Source of the DNA: Ochrobactrum sp. CGA5
GTDB lineage: Bacteria; Pseudomonadota; Alphaproteobacteria; Rhizobiales; Rhizobiaceae
Direction: 5' to 3'
DNA length: 64,000 bases
Assembly: GCF_006345815.1 (NCBI RefSeq)
Contig: NZ_VCIG01000038.1
Span: 124,001 to 188,000, forward strand
Shown: positions 1 to 7,631 of the stretch, one piece after another
How positions within the stretch are numbered: the stretch's first letter is position 1
How the letters are laid out: every line of letters starts with the position of its first letter
The notes under the pieces: generated by a model
Database searches by the model: none
What the model was told of the DNA's origin: nothing
What the model saw: only the letters and a program-made list of their open reading frames with translations
Translations under genes and position numbers: made by a program

Positions 1-1
1 T

Positions 2-214
2 CTGGACAGGCAATATGCCGATTGCGTTTTTCTGGCATCCGGGCCGAAAAACCCAAGAGACGGCGGTGTGATTCTCGCAAGCGGTAAAGTCAGCAAGAGC
101 GAGCTGGACGCAATACTGAGGTTTGATCCTTTCAGGCAACACGGACTGGCAACTTATGACGTCATTGAGTTTACCCCAGTGAAGTCTGTGCCTTCTCTCG
201 ATGGTTTTCTCTAG
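2..214 (+). CDS. YciI (YCII-related) family protein, 3' part only
   Basis: An open frame enters from the left edge and ends at a TAG at 212-214, giving the last 70 residues of a gene whose start lies outside the window. The segment FLASGPKNPRDGGVILA is typical of the C-terminal half of YCII-related proteins, small ferredoxin-like-fold proteins of about 95-100 residues; a conserved His-Asp pair would sit in the missing half. Substrate and role are unknown for most of the family. The next gene starts about 120 bases downstream on the same strand. Family call is fairly secure; function cannot be stated. Confidence 0.7.
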   Translation: MDRQYADCVFLASGPKNPRDGGVILASGKVSKSELDAILRFDPFRQHGLATYDVIEFTPVKSVPSLDGFL

Positions 215-331
215 GGCGAAGAACTGGTTACGTATTGGCGTGATTTGTCCGCTGATTGTCCGTAAGCGGGCTTTCGGCGCCAATTGCAAAGTGTAATTTC
301 CCCCTATAGTCTTTTTATAGGGAGATCAAAA

Positions 332-898
332 ATGTCCGATCAAGCTACAGCATTGCTGGTTATCGATGCTCAGGAATCCTTCCGCCACAGGCCTTACTAC
401 CGGGACGAGGAGGTTGGCGCCTATATGGAACGCCAGCAGGCGCTGATCGATGGTGCCAAGCGCGCCGGTATTCCGGTGGTGCAGATTTTTCATGTCGAGA
501 ATGAGGGGCCGTTCTCAGAATCGTCAGGTTTGGTGAAGGCAATTTCGCCACTCTTGATTGAACCAGATGCAGTGTTCCGCAAGCATCGCCATAGTGCTCT
601 GGTCGGAAGCGGACTTAATGTCTGGTTGGTTGCGAATGGCATCCGTCGCGTGCTGGTTTCCGGTATCCGCACTGAGCAATGCTGCGAGACCACAACACGG
701 CAGGCATCCGATTTTGGATATCTTGTTGATTTCGTCAGTGAAGCGACATTGACCTTTCCTATGACCGACGCAAGCGGCCACGAGTGGAGCGCTGCCGATA
801 TCAAGGCGCGCACCGAGCTTGTTCTGGCCAATCGCTTTGCCCGTATTGTAACCGTGGAACAGGCGCTCGCAACGTCTGGAGAACGGAAGGCAGCATGA
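332..898 (+). CDS. Isochorismatase-family cysteine hydrolase
   Basis: This 188-residue protein has the isochorismatase/nicotinamidase fold signature: Asp12 in LLVIDAQ, Lys84 in FRKH, and the nucleophile Cys117 in TEQCCE, the Asp-Lys-Cys triad used to hydrolyse amides or vinyl ethers. The start at 332 is preferred over an in-frame ATG at 284 because GGGAG lies just upstream and the extra residues do not resemble the family. Its stop overlaps the start of the next gene by 4 bases (ATGA), so the two are translationally coupled. Pairing a cysteine hydrolase with a GlxA-type regulator is common in proteobacteria and suggests the regulator controls, or senses the substrate of, this enzyme. The true substrate cannot be read from sequence. 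Confidence 0.88.
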   Translation: MSDQATALLVIDAQESFRHRPYYRDEEVGAYMERQQALIDGAKRAGIPVVQIFHVENEGPFSESSGLVKAISPLLIEPDAVFRKHRHSALVGSGLNVWLVANGIRRVLVSGIRTEQCCETTTRQASDFGYLVDFVSEATLTFPMTDASGHEWSAADIKARTELVLANRFARIVTVEQALATSGERKAA

Positions 899-1896
899 AC
901 GACCAGGCGGACATTGTCCGGTTAGTTCCGGTTTATGTCGTTATTCCGCCACGCGTGCTTTTGCTCGACGTGGCGGGGCCGCTTGAGGTCTTGCGCAAGG
1001 CAAATCTTGAACAGCATAAGGTGCGTTTCGACGTTCGCTATATAGGGCCCAGCCAAACTGTGCTCAGTTCCATAGGCTTGCCAGTGGCGGGGGTGGAGCC
1101 TTTGCCCGAAGTGTTGCCCGATGAGGCGCTGGTCATTGTTTCGGGTTCGGCTGACGTTCCGCTTGGAAATGCGGAAACCGACCGGTGCGCCGATGCCATC
1201 CTGGAAAAAGAAATCGTCGTATGGCTTCGCCGGATAGTCTGCCCTGGCGTGCGGCTCGTGACGATCTGTTCCGGTGCGCTGCTCGCAGCGCGTGCCGGGC
1301 TTCTCGATGGCTATTCCTGTACCACTCACCATCTGGCGCTCGGTGAACTCGAACAGTTGGCCCCCACAGCGCGTGTCCATCAAAACAGGCTCTTCGTCGA
1401 AGATGGTGAGCGGTTGACGAGTGCGGGCATCACCGCAGGCATCGATTTAATGCTGCACATCGTTGCGGGGCTGACCGATCACGCCACGGCGCTGGCCGTC
1501 GCGCGCTATCTGGTTGTCTATTTGAGGCGCAGTGGCAATGACCCGCAACTATCGCCCTGGCTTGAAGGGCGAAATCATATGAACCCGGTCGTACATCGTG
1601 CACAGGATGCCATAGCACACGATCCGGCAGCGGATTGGTCGGTGGAAAGACTGGCCAGTATTGGCGGGGCGAGCCCGCGCAACTTCTCGCGCCTGTTCAA
1701 TGAATATGCCGGAATGACGGTGACGGATTATGTGAATCGGCTCAAGATCAGCCTGGCGCGAGAGATGCTTCTAAATTCAGAGCTTGATATCGAGAATGTT
1801 GCGACGCAGGCAGGTTTTGCTTCTGCGCGGCAGTTCCGCCGGGTCTGGCAGCGCATCTACAAGGAACCACCGAGCCGGCTTCGCCTTGGGTGGTGA
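895..1896 (+). CDS. GlxA-type transcriptional regulator (DJ-1/PfpI domain plus AraC HTH)
   Basis: This 333-residue regulator has an N-terminal DJ-1/PfpI-like domain (about 10-190) with the nucleophile-elbow-like segment ICSGALLAARAGLLDG, followed by a C-terminal AraC-type double helix-turn-helix (about 230-330) ending in the usual GFASARQFRRVWQRIY pattern. Such proteins bind a ligand with the amidase-like domain and regulate nearby catabolic genes; GlxA, ArgR/OruR and CdhR are relatives. It starts inside the stop of the isochorismatase-like gene, so the two are coexpressed. A longer in-frame start at 784 lies in the upstream gene and was rejected. The inducer is unknown. Confidence 0.88.
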   Translation: MNDQADIVRLVPVYVVIPPRVLLLDVAGPLEVLRKANLEQHKVRFDVRYIGPSQTVLSSIGLPVAGVEPLPEVLPDEALVIVSGSADVPLGNAETDRCADAILEKEIVVWLRRIVCPGVRLVTICSGALLAARAGLLDGYSCTTHHLALGELEQLAPTARVHQNRLFVEDGERLTSAGITAGIDLMLHIVAGLTDHATALAVARYLVVYLRRSGNDPQLSPWLEGRNHMNPVVHRAQDAIAHDPAADWSVERLASIGGASPRNFSRLFNEYAGMTVTDYVNRLKISLAREMLLNSELDIENVATQAGFASARQFRRVWQRIYKEPPSRLRLGW

Positions 1897-2634
1897 TTAC
1901 TCCCCCGCCGTGAAAAAGCGCCAGCTGCCGTCTGGCCCGATACCGATACTATAGAAGATATAGCCGCCTGCCTTCTTCATATCCTCAAAATCACCGGCAG
2001 TGACGACCTGGAAGAGTTCCACGATCTGTGGCGGCGTCAGCTTGTCGAGCGGCATGGCGTAGAAATAGGGCCAGACATAGACCTCGTTCTCCGTGCCTGC
2101 ATTTAGGTGCACATAACCTGTCTCCAGAAGATCTGCGATGATTGCGAGAACTTCCCGACCGGCTTCATCGCCGGAGAGCGACTTCAGAAAGTCGATAACG
2201 TCTTCCTCGTGATCTTCCAGCGAGAGCTGCGTGGCTTTGTCCTCGACGCCGAGAAGCGGTCTCAGCCGCTCAATGTCCCCGGAGCGGGCGGCATCCAACA
2301 TGCGCTCGCGTGTCAATTTCACAGGCTCTGGCAGCTTGTCGAAATCGCGATGGATTTCTGGAAGAGGTTTCGAGGCAAAAGCCGGAACAGGCGCGCTGTC
2401 GGGTGAGAGCTTAGGCACCGCGCCGAGGGGGGCACCGGGCAGGGGAATGGGAGAAAAGTTGTCGCCTTCATCGGCATCCGTACGGGCACTTGGCCGTTGC
2501 AGGAAATCCGTCTGATCTGCCAGTGCGATTTCGAGGGAAGTCGCAGCTTTGGCGGGCAAGGCGATGCCACAGGCAAGAAACATCACTGCCAATAAAATTC
2601 GGAGCGAGGTGGAAATCCTGATGGGAAATGACAT
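1897..2634 (-). CDS. Hypothetical exported protein
   Basis: I do not recognise a domain in this 245-residue protein. It begins with a clear signal peptide (basic start, hydrophobic core LRILLAVMFLACGIALPA, then AKAA), so it is exported to the periplasm. A proline-rich stretch follows, then an acidic helical region from about residue 90 and a C-terminal part rich in aromatic residues (EVYVWPYFYAMPLDKL, GGYIFYSIGIGPDG). The chosen ATG at 2634 is nine bases inside a TTG at 2643; neither has a good ribosome binding site. The stop directly abuts the stop of the convergent regulator gene. Probably a conserved Brucellaceae protein. Confidence 0.7.
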   Translation of the reverse strand: MSFPIRISTSLRILLAVMFLACGIALPAKAATSLEIALADQTDFLQRPSARTDADEGDNFSPIPLPGAPLGAVPKLSPDSAPVPAFASKPLPEIHRDFDKLPEPVKLTRERMLDAARSGDIERLRPLLGVEDKATQLSLEDHEEDVIDFLKSLSGDEAGREVLAIIADLLETGYVHLNAGTENEVYVWPYFYAMPLDKLTPPQIVELFQVVTAGDFEDMKKAGGYIFYSIGIGPDGSWRFFTAGE

Positions 2635-2709
2635 TGGGCGCAAGAGGGAAGGGACGCCGGGAGGAAACCGCTGCGCCGGTCGGGTCCCGCGACCGGCGTT
2701 CTGTCGATG

Positions 2710-2976
2710 CTATTGAAGAATGCGTTGCGGCAGAAAGTTTCCGGCTATGATCTGTTCGCGCATTTTTTCGATCAGTTCCAGTGCACAGTCGTCCCCGGCT
2801 TCGCGGATCAGTTCGGTAAGCGCTGTCGTGAAGGCTGCCTCGGCAAGGATCTCCGGTTCGATACCTTCGGATATACCGTCAGCCCAGGCCTCGTTATGAT
2901 ATTCGATGGCGACGAGCTTCTTCTCGCGCGCGATCATTTCGTCCAAATCGGCCGGTGCATGTTCCATAGACTTCAT
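2710..2976 (-). CDS. Small acidic hypothetical protein
   Basis: An 88-residue predicted cytoplasmic protein, acidic and almost entirely helix-forming (many Glu, Ala and Leu, with the core AEAAFTTALTELIREAGDD). No known domain was recognised. The start at 2976 is chosen because the longer frame to 3033 has no further credible initiation site; AGGCG lies about 10 bases upstream. A perfect TTAA-N7-TTAA sequence lies 82-96 bases upstream of the start and may link it to the CtrA cell-cycle regulator. Whether the gene is real rests on its even composition and its own intergenic spaces. Confidence 0.6.
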   Translation of the reverse strand: MKSMEHAPADLDEMIAREKKLVAIEYHNEAWADGISEGIEPEILAEAAFTTALTELIREAGDDCALELIEKMREQIIAGNFLPQRILQ

Positions 2977-3057
2977 CCTGGCTTTCGCCTTTCTGTTGCA
3001 CTGTTGGTGTCTCACCGTTTCGCGGGAGCTCAACCAAGTGGCAACGTGACTGCCTTC

Positions 3058-3072
3058 TTAAAACAGTGTTAA
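3058..3072. promoter_or_regulatory. Candidate CtrA box (TTAA-N7-TTAA)
   Basis: TTAA-AACAGTG-TTAA matches the CtrA recognition sequence of alphaproteobacteria exactly. It lies in the short non-coding gap between the TIGR02301 gene and the small acidic protein gene, about 85 bases upstream of the latter's start codon, a usual promoter position. Binding is inferred from sequence alone. Confidence 0.45.
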
Positions 3073-3132
3073 CAGATTATCACGGATTTGAACGAACTAA
3101 TCCCGTCAATCCGCACAAGAGTGTATGATTGG

Positions 3133-3516
3133 TTAATTTCCATAGCGTGAGATGATCTCGCTCGACAAGTTCTCACCTTCCTTCATGTAGCGATCAATCG
3201 CCGCAAGCGCCGAAGGGGTGCAGCGGGTATAATTGTCGCTGAACACGCGATATCCGTGATTGAAGCTTGAAATGAGCCGCACCCGTTCGGCTTCGGAAGG
3301 CTTTTCTGCTGACACAATCGCGTTCATCTGATCACGCCATTCGCTCCCAGCTTCACCACACAGGTTGCGCAAATAATGCAGCGAGCCGAGAATTTCGGCG
3401 AGCCGCAACATCTTCCCTTCATAGGGCGCGTCTTGAGCGAAAGCCGGAGACGCCGTCCCGACCCAGAGAGCGATCGAGAAGCAGATAGCCGGTCGAAAAA
3501 ACGGAATGTTTTTCAA
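3133..3516 (-). CDS. TIGR02301 family exported protein
   Basis: The mature part carries the pattern I recognise from the rhizobial TIGR02301 family: RLAEILGSLHYLRNLCG, WRDQMNAIV, FNHGYRVFS, YTRCT and a final ISRYG. It is a small secreted protein of unknown function with two conserved cysteines. The start is taken as TTG at 3516 because AGAGG lies about 8 bases upstream and translation then begins with a normal signal peptide (LKNIPFF...SPAFAQ); the frame extends upstream to 3570 only through another TTG without this benefit. It lies 63 bases downstream of the NUDIX gene on the same strand and is probably cotranscribed with it. Confidence 0.8.
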   Translation of the reverse strand: MKNIPFFRPAICFSIALWVGTASPAFAQDAPYEGKMLRLAEILGSLHYLRNLCGEAGSEWRDQMNAIVSAEKPSEAERVRLISSFNHGYRVFSDNYTRCTPSALAAIDRYMKEGENLSSEIISRYGN

Positions 3517-3579
3517 TCGAAAACCTCTCACCTGAAAATGAGCTATTGCCAAAAATCGGGGCCGCTTCAAGGCAGATTG

Positions 3580-4038
3580 CTAAACAGGATTAATAACCGA
3601 ACGTTCGTCTTCATTCTCCGCCACCGCACGGGCGACATCGAGTGTGCTGTCCGTCACCTTTGCCAAGGCCATTTCTTCGACCGTCAGCCAGTGAATGGAT
3701 GCAGCGTCATCTCCGGGGGCTTCCTGACCAGAAACCTGCCAGGCCCTAAAGACCGACAGATAATAGCTTCTGTCATAGGCATTTCCTTCAAGCGCCAGAT
3801 CTACGGTTATGACGTGCGCCAGCGACTTTGCATAAAGTGCAGTTTCTTCCTTGAGTTCGCGGATCGCGGCTTGTTCCGGCGTTTCGCCCGCTTCGATACT
3901 GCCGCCTGGAAAAGCAAGCCAGCCTTTCCATGGCTCTTTTCCACGCTCGACCAGAAGAAAGCGCCCTTCGCGTCGGCAGATCAGCGATACACCATGAACC
4001 TTCGCAGGAATCGGAAGTACGGGAACTGTTTTCATCAT
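3580..4038 (-). CDS. NUDIX hydrolase
   Basis: This 152-residue protein contains a complete Nudix box, GGSIEAGETPEQAAIRELKE followed by ET (GX5EX7REUXEEXGU type), which binds the divalent metals used to hydrolyse nucleoside diphosphate-linked substrates. The preceding WLAFPGG and N-terminal HGVSLICRREGRFLLVERG fit ADP-ribose/NADH-pyrophosphatase-like members, but substrate specificity cannot be assigned. Two tandem ATGs occur (4038 and 4035). The gene is divergent from the SRAP gene with 84 bases between the starts, and TIGR02301 follows it. The context with a DNA-damage protein hints at a house-cleaning role, which is inference. Confidence 0.88.
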   Translation of the reverse strand: MMKTVPVLPIPAKVHGVSLICRREGRFLLVERGKEPWKGWLAFPGGSIEAGETPEQAAIRELKEETALYAKSLAHVITVDLALEGNAYDRSYYLSVFRAWQVSGQEAPGDDAASIHWLTVEEMALAKVTDSTLDVARAVAENEDERSVINPV

Positions 4039-4122
4039 GCTCTAGCTATGATCGTGCAGACACCGGTTGGCAATGGAAAAGCACCCCTTGACCGGCGTCG
4101 GAAAACACTAAACATGCGTGCC

Positions 4123-4914
4123 ATGTGTGGACGTTTTTCATTGACTGCAAGCCGGGAAGAACTGGAAGCTTTCGTGGCCGCATTGATCGCAGAGGATTTT
4201 CCTCCACGATATAACATCGCGCCGACCCAACCAATATTGACCATCATCGGCGGGGAAACGCCGCCGCCGGGAAGCAACAGGCCGGATCGGGTCGGATTGC
4301 TGGTGCGCTGGGGATTTGTCCCGTCATGGGTGAAAGACCCGAATGACTGGCCGCTGATGTTCAACATCCGCTCCGAGACGGCTGCGGAGAAGAATTCGTT
4401 CCGCGCAGCGCTGAACCACCGGCGCGCCTTGATTCCGGCATCGGGTTTTTATGAGTGGCGTCGCGAGGGAAAGAACAAGGCACAAGCCTATTGGGTGCGT
4501 CCGCGTACGGGCGGCATCGTCGCTTTTGGCGGGCTAATCGAGACATGGAGCAGTGCGGACGGATCACAGATCGACACGGGAGGCATACTGACGACGAGCG
4601 CCAATGACCTGTTGCGGCCGATCCATGAACGGATGCCGGTTGTCGTGCAGCCGGAAGACTTTGCCCGCTGGCTGGACTGCAAGCGTTTCCTGCCTCGCGA
4701 AGTGGCGGATATCATGCGTCCGGCCCAAGACGATTTGTTTGAAGCTATTCCAATATCGGACAAAGTAAACAAGGTCGCCAATACAACGCCCGACTTGCAG
4801 GATCGTGTGGAAGAACAACCTCTTTCGGAGCGCGCGGCGCTCAACCGAAAGGGTAAACCTAAACCCGATCGTGGGCCCGGTGACGGAAATGGCGGCCAGC
4901 TTTCGATGTTCTGA
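4123..4914 (+). CDS. SRAP-domain (YedK/HMCES-type) DNA-protein crosslinking protein with clamp-motif-like tail
   Basis: This 263-residue protein starts MCGRF; after Met removal Cys2 becomes the catalytic N-terminal cysteine that forms a thiazolidine link with abasic sites in single-stranded DNA. The other family signatures are present: RYNIAPTQ, RWGFVPSW, FNIRSET, RALIPASGFYEW and the active-site HERMP. The start at 4123 is fixed by the need for Cys at position 2; the frame is open far upstream only because it shadows the NUDIX gene. After about residue 225 the protein becomes a Lys/Pro/Gly-rich linker ending in GGQLSMF, which resembles the bacterial sliding-clamp binding motif. A hairpin follows the stop at 4922-4943. 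Confidence 0.93.
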   Translation: MCGRFSLTASREELEAFVAALIAEDFPPRYNIAPTQPILTIIGGETPPPGSNRPDRVGLLVRWGFVPSWVKDPNDWPLMFNIRSETAAEKNSFRAALNHRRALIPASGFYEWRREGKNKAQAYWVRPRTGGIVAFGGLIETWSSADGSQIDTGGILTTSANDLLRPIHERMPVVVQPEDFARWLDCKRFLPREVADIMRPAQDDLFEAIPISDKVNKVANTTPDLQDRVEEQPLSERAALNRKGKPKPDRGPGDGNGGQLSMF

Positions 4915-4921
4915 CAGCGAT

Positions 4922-4943
4922 CGCCAGTCTTGCTCGACTGGCG
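4922..4943 (+). terminator. Hairpin after the SRAP gene
   Basis: CGCCAGTC-ttgctc-GACTGGCG is a perfect 8-bp stem starting 8 bases after the SRAP stop and followed by CTATTTGTT. It is a reasonable though T-poor intrinsic terminator. Confidence 0.5.
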
Positions 4944-5014
4944 CTATTTGTTACGCATTTACCGATTTTGATCGCCGAGCCTGTGCGGCTTGGCACTGAA
5001 CAACATCAGCGCCT

Positions 5015-5182
5015 TCAGCCTGTCTTCTTGACAGCGAGAATGGAGCGCCGGCGATTGTCGTTGCGACCGTCGCTGCTGCACCGCGTTGCATTCAGCAATG
5101 CTGCAACAAGCACGGCAGGCCCGATTTCGCGGTATTTATCAACCAGTCGGTCTTGGCGGGGTTGCAGTTCACTTTTAGACAT
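5015..5182 (-). CDS. Small conserved hypothetical protein
   Basis: A 55-residue protein beginning MSKSELQPRQDRLVDKYREI, with a hydrophobic centre (GPAVLVAALLNA) and a very basic tail (RNDNRRRSILAVKK). The start at 5182 is chosen because AAGGAAGG lies directly upstream at ideal spacing; the frame is open to 5305 but without another good initiation signal. I know no function; the KYREIG segment recurs in small rhizobial proteins as far as I recall. The basic tail could contact nucleic acid or membrane, which is speculation. Confidence 0.6.
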   Translation of the reverse strand: MSKSELQPRQDRLVDKYREIGPAVLVAALLNATRCSSDGRNDNRRRSILAVKKTG

Positions 5183-5566
5183 TGGTCCTTCCTTTCGATA
5201 ATGCCTGATCACCATTTTGTGATTGATTGAGACCGAATGAAGGCTGTTTGGAGCCGGTTTTGCGGTTTTCCGGTTAACGCTGGAGAGGGGGTTCGCAGGT
5301 TGCAAAAATACAACAAGCGCGGCGATCTCACTAAACTATAAGCGGGTCCGCGAAAGTTCTTGACGGAAGCACTCTTGCTGATGATAAGTGCAATCATGAA
5401 AACGCCGACCACGATCATTTGTATTTGTGCGATTATTATTGGCTAGCAGCCTGCTGGCCCGGCCGTTTTCGTCTCCCTTTCATAAAAATTGGATGATAAC
5501 GCCCCGGTCAGTCGGCTGAGGTCAGTTGCGCACTGATTTCAACGATCCTTTGGGGGAATATTTACA
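5183..5566. other. Intergenic region upstream of cysS
   Basis: This 384-base stretch holds no gene I can support. It contains a candidate sigma-70 promoter at 5360-5387 and a 21-codon open frame from 5381 encoding a hydrophobic peptide without a ribosome binding site. A GGGGGA site just before 5567 serves cysS, whose mRNA would then have a leader of about 170 bases. Confidence 0.5.
5360..5387 (+). promoter_or_regulatory. Candidate promoter for cysS
   Basis: TTGACG, a 16-base spacer and TGATAA form a reasonable sigma-70 promoter pointing toward cysS. No other gene lies between. Confidence 0.35.
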
Positions 5567-7084
5567 ATGGCTTATGCGCCGCAACTGCGTCTGTACAACA
5601 CGCTGACCCGCACGAAAGAGGAGTTTTCCCCTCTCGATGCCGACAATGTGCGCATGTATGTCTGCGGACCGACGGTTTATGACTTCGCGCATATAGGCAA
5701 TGCGCGTCCGGTAATCGTTTTCGACGTGTTGTTCCGCTTGCTGCGTCATGTCTATGGCGAGGATCATGTCACCTACGCGCGCAACATCACTGACGTCGAC
5801 GACAAGATCAATGCCCGTGCTACCCGGGATTACCCCGACCTGCCGTTCAACGAAGCAATTCGCCGGGTGACGGAGAGCACAAATGCGCAGTTTCAGGCCG
5901 ATGTGACGGCACTTGGAAACCTGGCGCCCAGCGTTCAGCCGCGTGCGACAGAACATATGGCCGAGATGCGTGCCATGATCGATCGCCTGGTGAAGCTCGG
6001 AGTGGCCTATGTGGCCGAGGATCATGTCCTCTTTTCGCCGTCCGCCATGAACGAGCGCAAGGGGCCGCGCTATGGCGCGCTTGCTCGTCGCTCGCTGGAC
6101 GAGATGCTGGCGGGGGCTCGCGTCGACGTGGCATCCTACAAACGGGACGAAATGGACTTTGTCTTATGGAAGCCGTCGAAGGAGGGTGAGCCTGGCTGGT
6201 CCTCTCCCGCGGGGATCGCGGTATTGGGACGTCCGGGCTGGCATATCGAATGCTCGGCCATGTCGATGGCAAAACTGCTCGAGCCATTTGGCGGTGGCCT
6301 GAAATGCGACGATCCTCTGAAGAACCAGTTCGACATTCACGGTGGCGGTATCGATCTCGTCTTTCCCCATCATGAGAACGAGATTGCGCAATCATGCTGC
6401 GCATTCGGCACCGAGCGGATGGCAAGCATCTGGATGCATAACGGCTTCTTGCAGGTCGAAGGGCAGAAGATGTCTAAATCGCTCGGCAATTTCATCACCA
6501 TTCGCGATGTGTTGAACGATGGACTCCCGCAACTGGGTGGGTGGGACGACCCTGATGCGCGTGATCGTTGGGTCGGACTGTCGGCACGCCTGTCGATGCT
6601 GCAGACGCATTATCGTGAACCAATCAATTGGACGGCGCAGCGTCTGGCAGAATCTGCCGATGAACTGCACCGGTGGTATGGCTTGCTGCGTGACAGGAGT
6701 TTTGAATTGCCGCAAGCGCTGACGGCTGTTGGCGAGGTGGTGGAGGCCCTGTCTGACGATCTGAACAGCTGGACGGCGATCACGGCTTTGCGCAAGGCTT
6801 TCAAGGCACAAGATGCCGCCGGTTTGGGCGAGGGAATGGCCCTGCTGGGCCTGTTCGATTCGCATTTCGTCTCTGCTGAAGACATCCCCGTTTTTGCAAA
6901 GGCAGTGGTGGACAGCGAAGTGATCGAAACACGCATCGCCGAGCGTCTGCGCTTTATCAATGAGAAGAACTGGGCCGAGGCCGATCGCATTCGCGATGAA
7001 CTGCTTCAGGAAGGGGTTCAGCTCAAGGATAGCAAGGACCCGGTAACCGGCGAACGCATAACCAACTGGGATGTGGTAGGCTAG
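5567..7084 (+). CDS. cysS: Cysteine--tRNA ligase
   Basis: A 505-residue class I aminoacyl-tRNA synthetase that charges tRNA-Cys in the cytoplasm. The N-terminal half has [18 protein letters not shown], containing the HIGH-type motif (HIGN) and the first zinc-binding cysteine; the other zinc ligands are in GWHIECSAM and FPHHENE. The KMSKS motif is intact (KMSKSLGNF). The C-terminal helical DALR-type region follows, with the usual [14 protein letters not shown]. Length is normal for alphaproteobacterial CysRS, which carry a longer insertion than the E. coli enzyme. The start has a strong GGGGGA site. A GFA-family gene follows within 26 bases. Confidence 0.97.
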   Translation: MAYAPQLRLYNTLTRTKEEFSPLDADNVRMYVCGPTVYDFAHIGNARPVIVFDVLFRLLRHVYGEDHVTYARNITDVDDKINARATRDYPDLPFNEAIRRVTESTNAQFQADVTALGNLAPSVQPRATEHMAEMRAMIDRLVKLGVAYVAEDHVLFSPSAMNERKGPRYGALARRSLDEMLAGARVDVASYKRDEMDFVLWKPSKEGEPGWSSPAGIAVLGRPGWHIECSAMSMAKLLEPFGGGLKCDDPLKNQFDIHGGGIDLVFPHHENEIAQSCCAFGTERMASIWMHNGFLQVEGQKMSKSLGNFITIRDVLNDGLPQLGGWDDPDARDRWVGLSARLSMLQTHYREPINWTAQRLAESADELHRWYGLLRDRSFELPQALTAVGEVVEALSDDLNSWTAITALRKAFKAQDAAGLGEGMALLGLFDSHFVSAEDIPVFAKAVVDSEVIETRIAERLRFINEKNWAEADRIRDELLQEGVQLKDSKDPVTGERITNWDVVG

Positions 7085-7110
7085 CAAGCTTGTGGAGTAG
7101 GGAGGACGGT

Positions 7111-7599
7111 ATGACGCTTGATAACAAACCGATCTATACCGGCGGATGCCAGTGCGGTGCGGTGCGCTTTCGTGTGGACGGCGCTATGGGGGCCGCATCG
7201 ATCTGTCACTGTCGCATGTGCCAGAAAGCGTTTGGCAATTTCTACGCACCGCTGGTCTCGGTAAACGATGCGAAGCTGGAATGGACACGCAGAGAGCCGA
7301 AGCGTTTCCGCTCGTCCAATCACGTTCAGCGGGGCTTCTGTCCTGAGTGCGGCACGCCGCTTACCTACGAAGCACCCGACGGGATAGCGCTTGCTATCGG
7401 CGCGTTTGATGCGCCGGAGGAAATCGAGCCGACCATTCAATGGGGTATCGAAAAGCAACTGCCCTATGTACCGCAACTTACGAGTCTCCCTGGCTATACA
7501 ACGGAACGCGACCCGGAAAGCATCGAATTTGTAAGAACGATGATCTCCTATCAGCATCCTGATTACGAAACTGAAAGCTGGCCGCAACAGCAAGATTGA
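7111..7599 (+). CDS. GFA-family (CENP-V/glutathione-dependent formaldehyde-activating-like) zinc protein
   Basis: This 162-residue protein has the GFA zinc-binding pattern: GGCQCGAVRF, then CHCRMCQK, then FCPECGTPL, which together bind two zinc ions in Mss4-like folds. The family includes the glutathione-dependent formaldehyde-activating enzyme, but most members have no demonstrated activity, so only the family name is justified. The start at 7111 has GGAGG upstream; an earlier in-frame start at 7090 lacks this. It lies between cysS and cimA on the same strand with short gaps and may belong to a transcript with them. Confidence 0.88.
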   Translation: MTLDNKPIYTGGCQCGAVRFRVDGAMGAASICHCRMCQKAFGNFYAPLVSVNDAKLEWTRREPKRFRSSNHVQRGFCPECGTPLTYEAPDGIALAIGAFDAPEEIEPTIQWGIEKQLPYVPQLTSLPGYTTERDPESIEFVRTMISYQHPDYETESWPQQQD

Positions 7600-7631
7600 C
7601 CGGACCGCATACCCACCGACAGGCAGGCACA

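Noticed and set aside
3376-4122. Long open frame upstream of the SRAP start (512-codon frame)
   Set aside because: It overlaps the NUDIX and TIGR02301 genes in antisense; the catalytic Cys must follow the initiating Met, fixing the start at 4123.
5209-5418. 69-codon minus-strand frame with a hydrophobic start
   Set aside because: No ribosome binding site and no resemblance to a family; overlaps the promoter region of cysS.
5381-5446. 21-codon hydrophobic frame upstream of cysS
   Set aside because: No ribosome binding site; close to a candidate promoter start, so more likely leader sequence.
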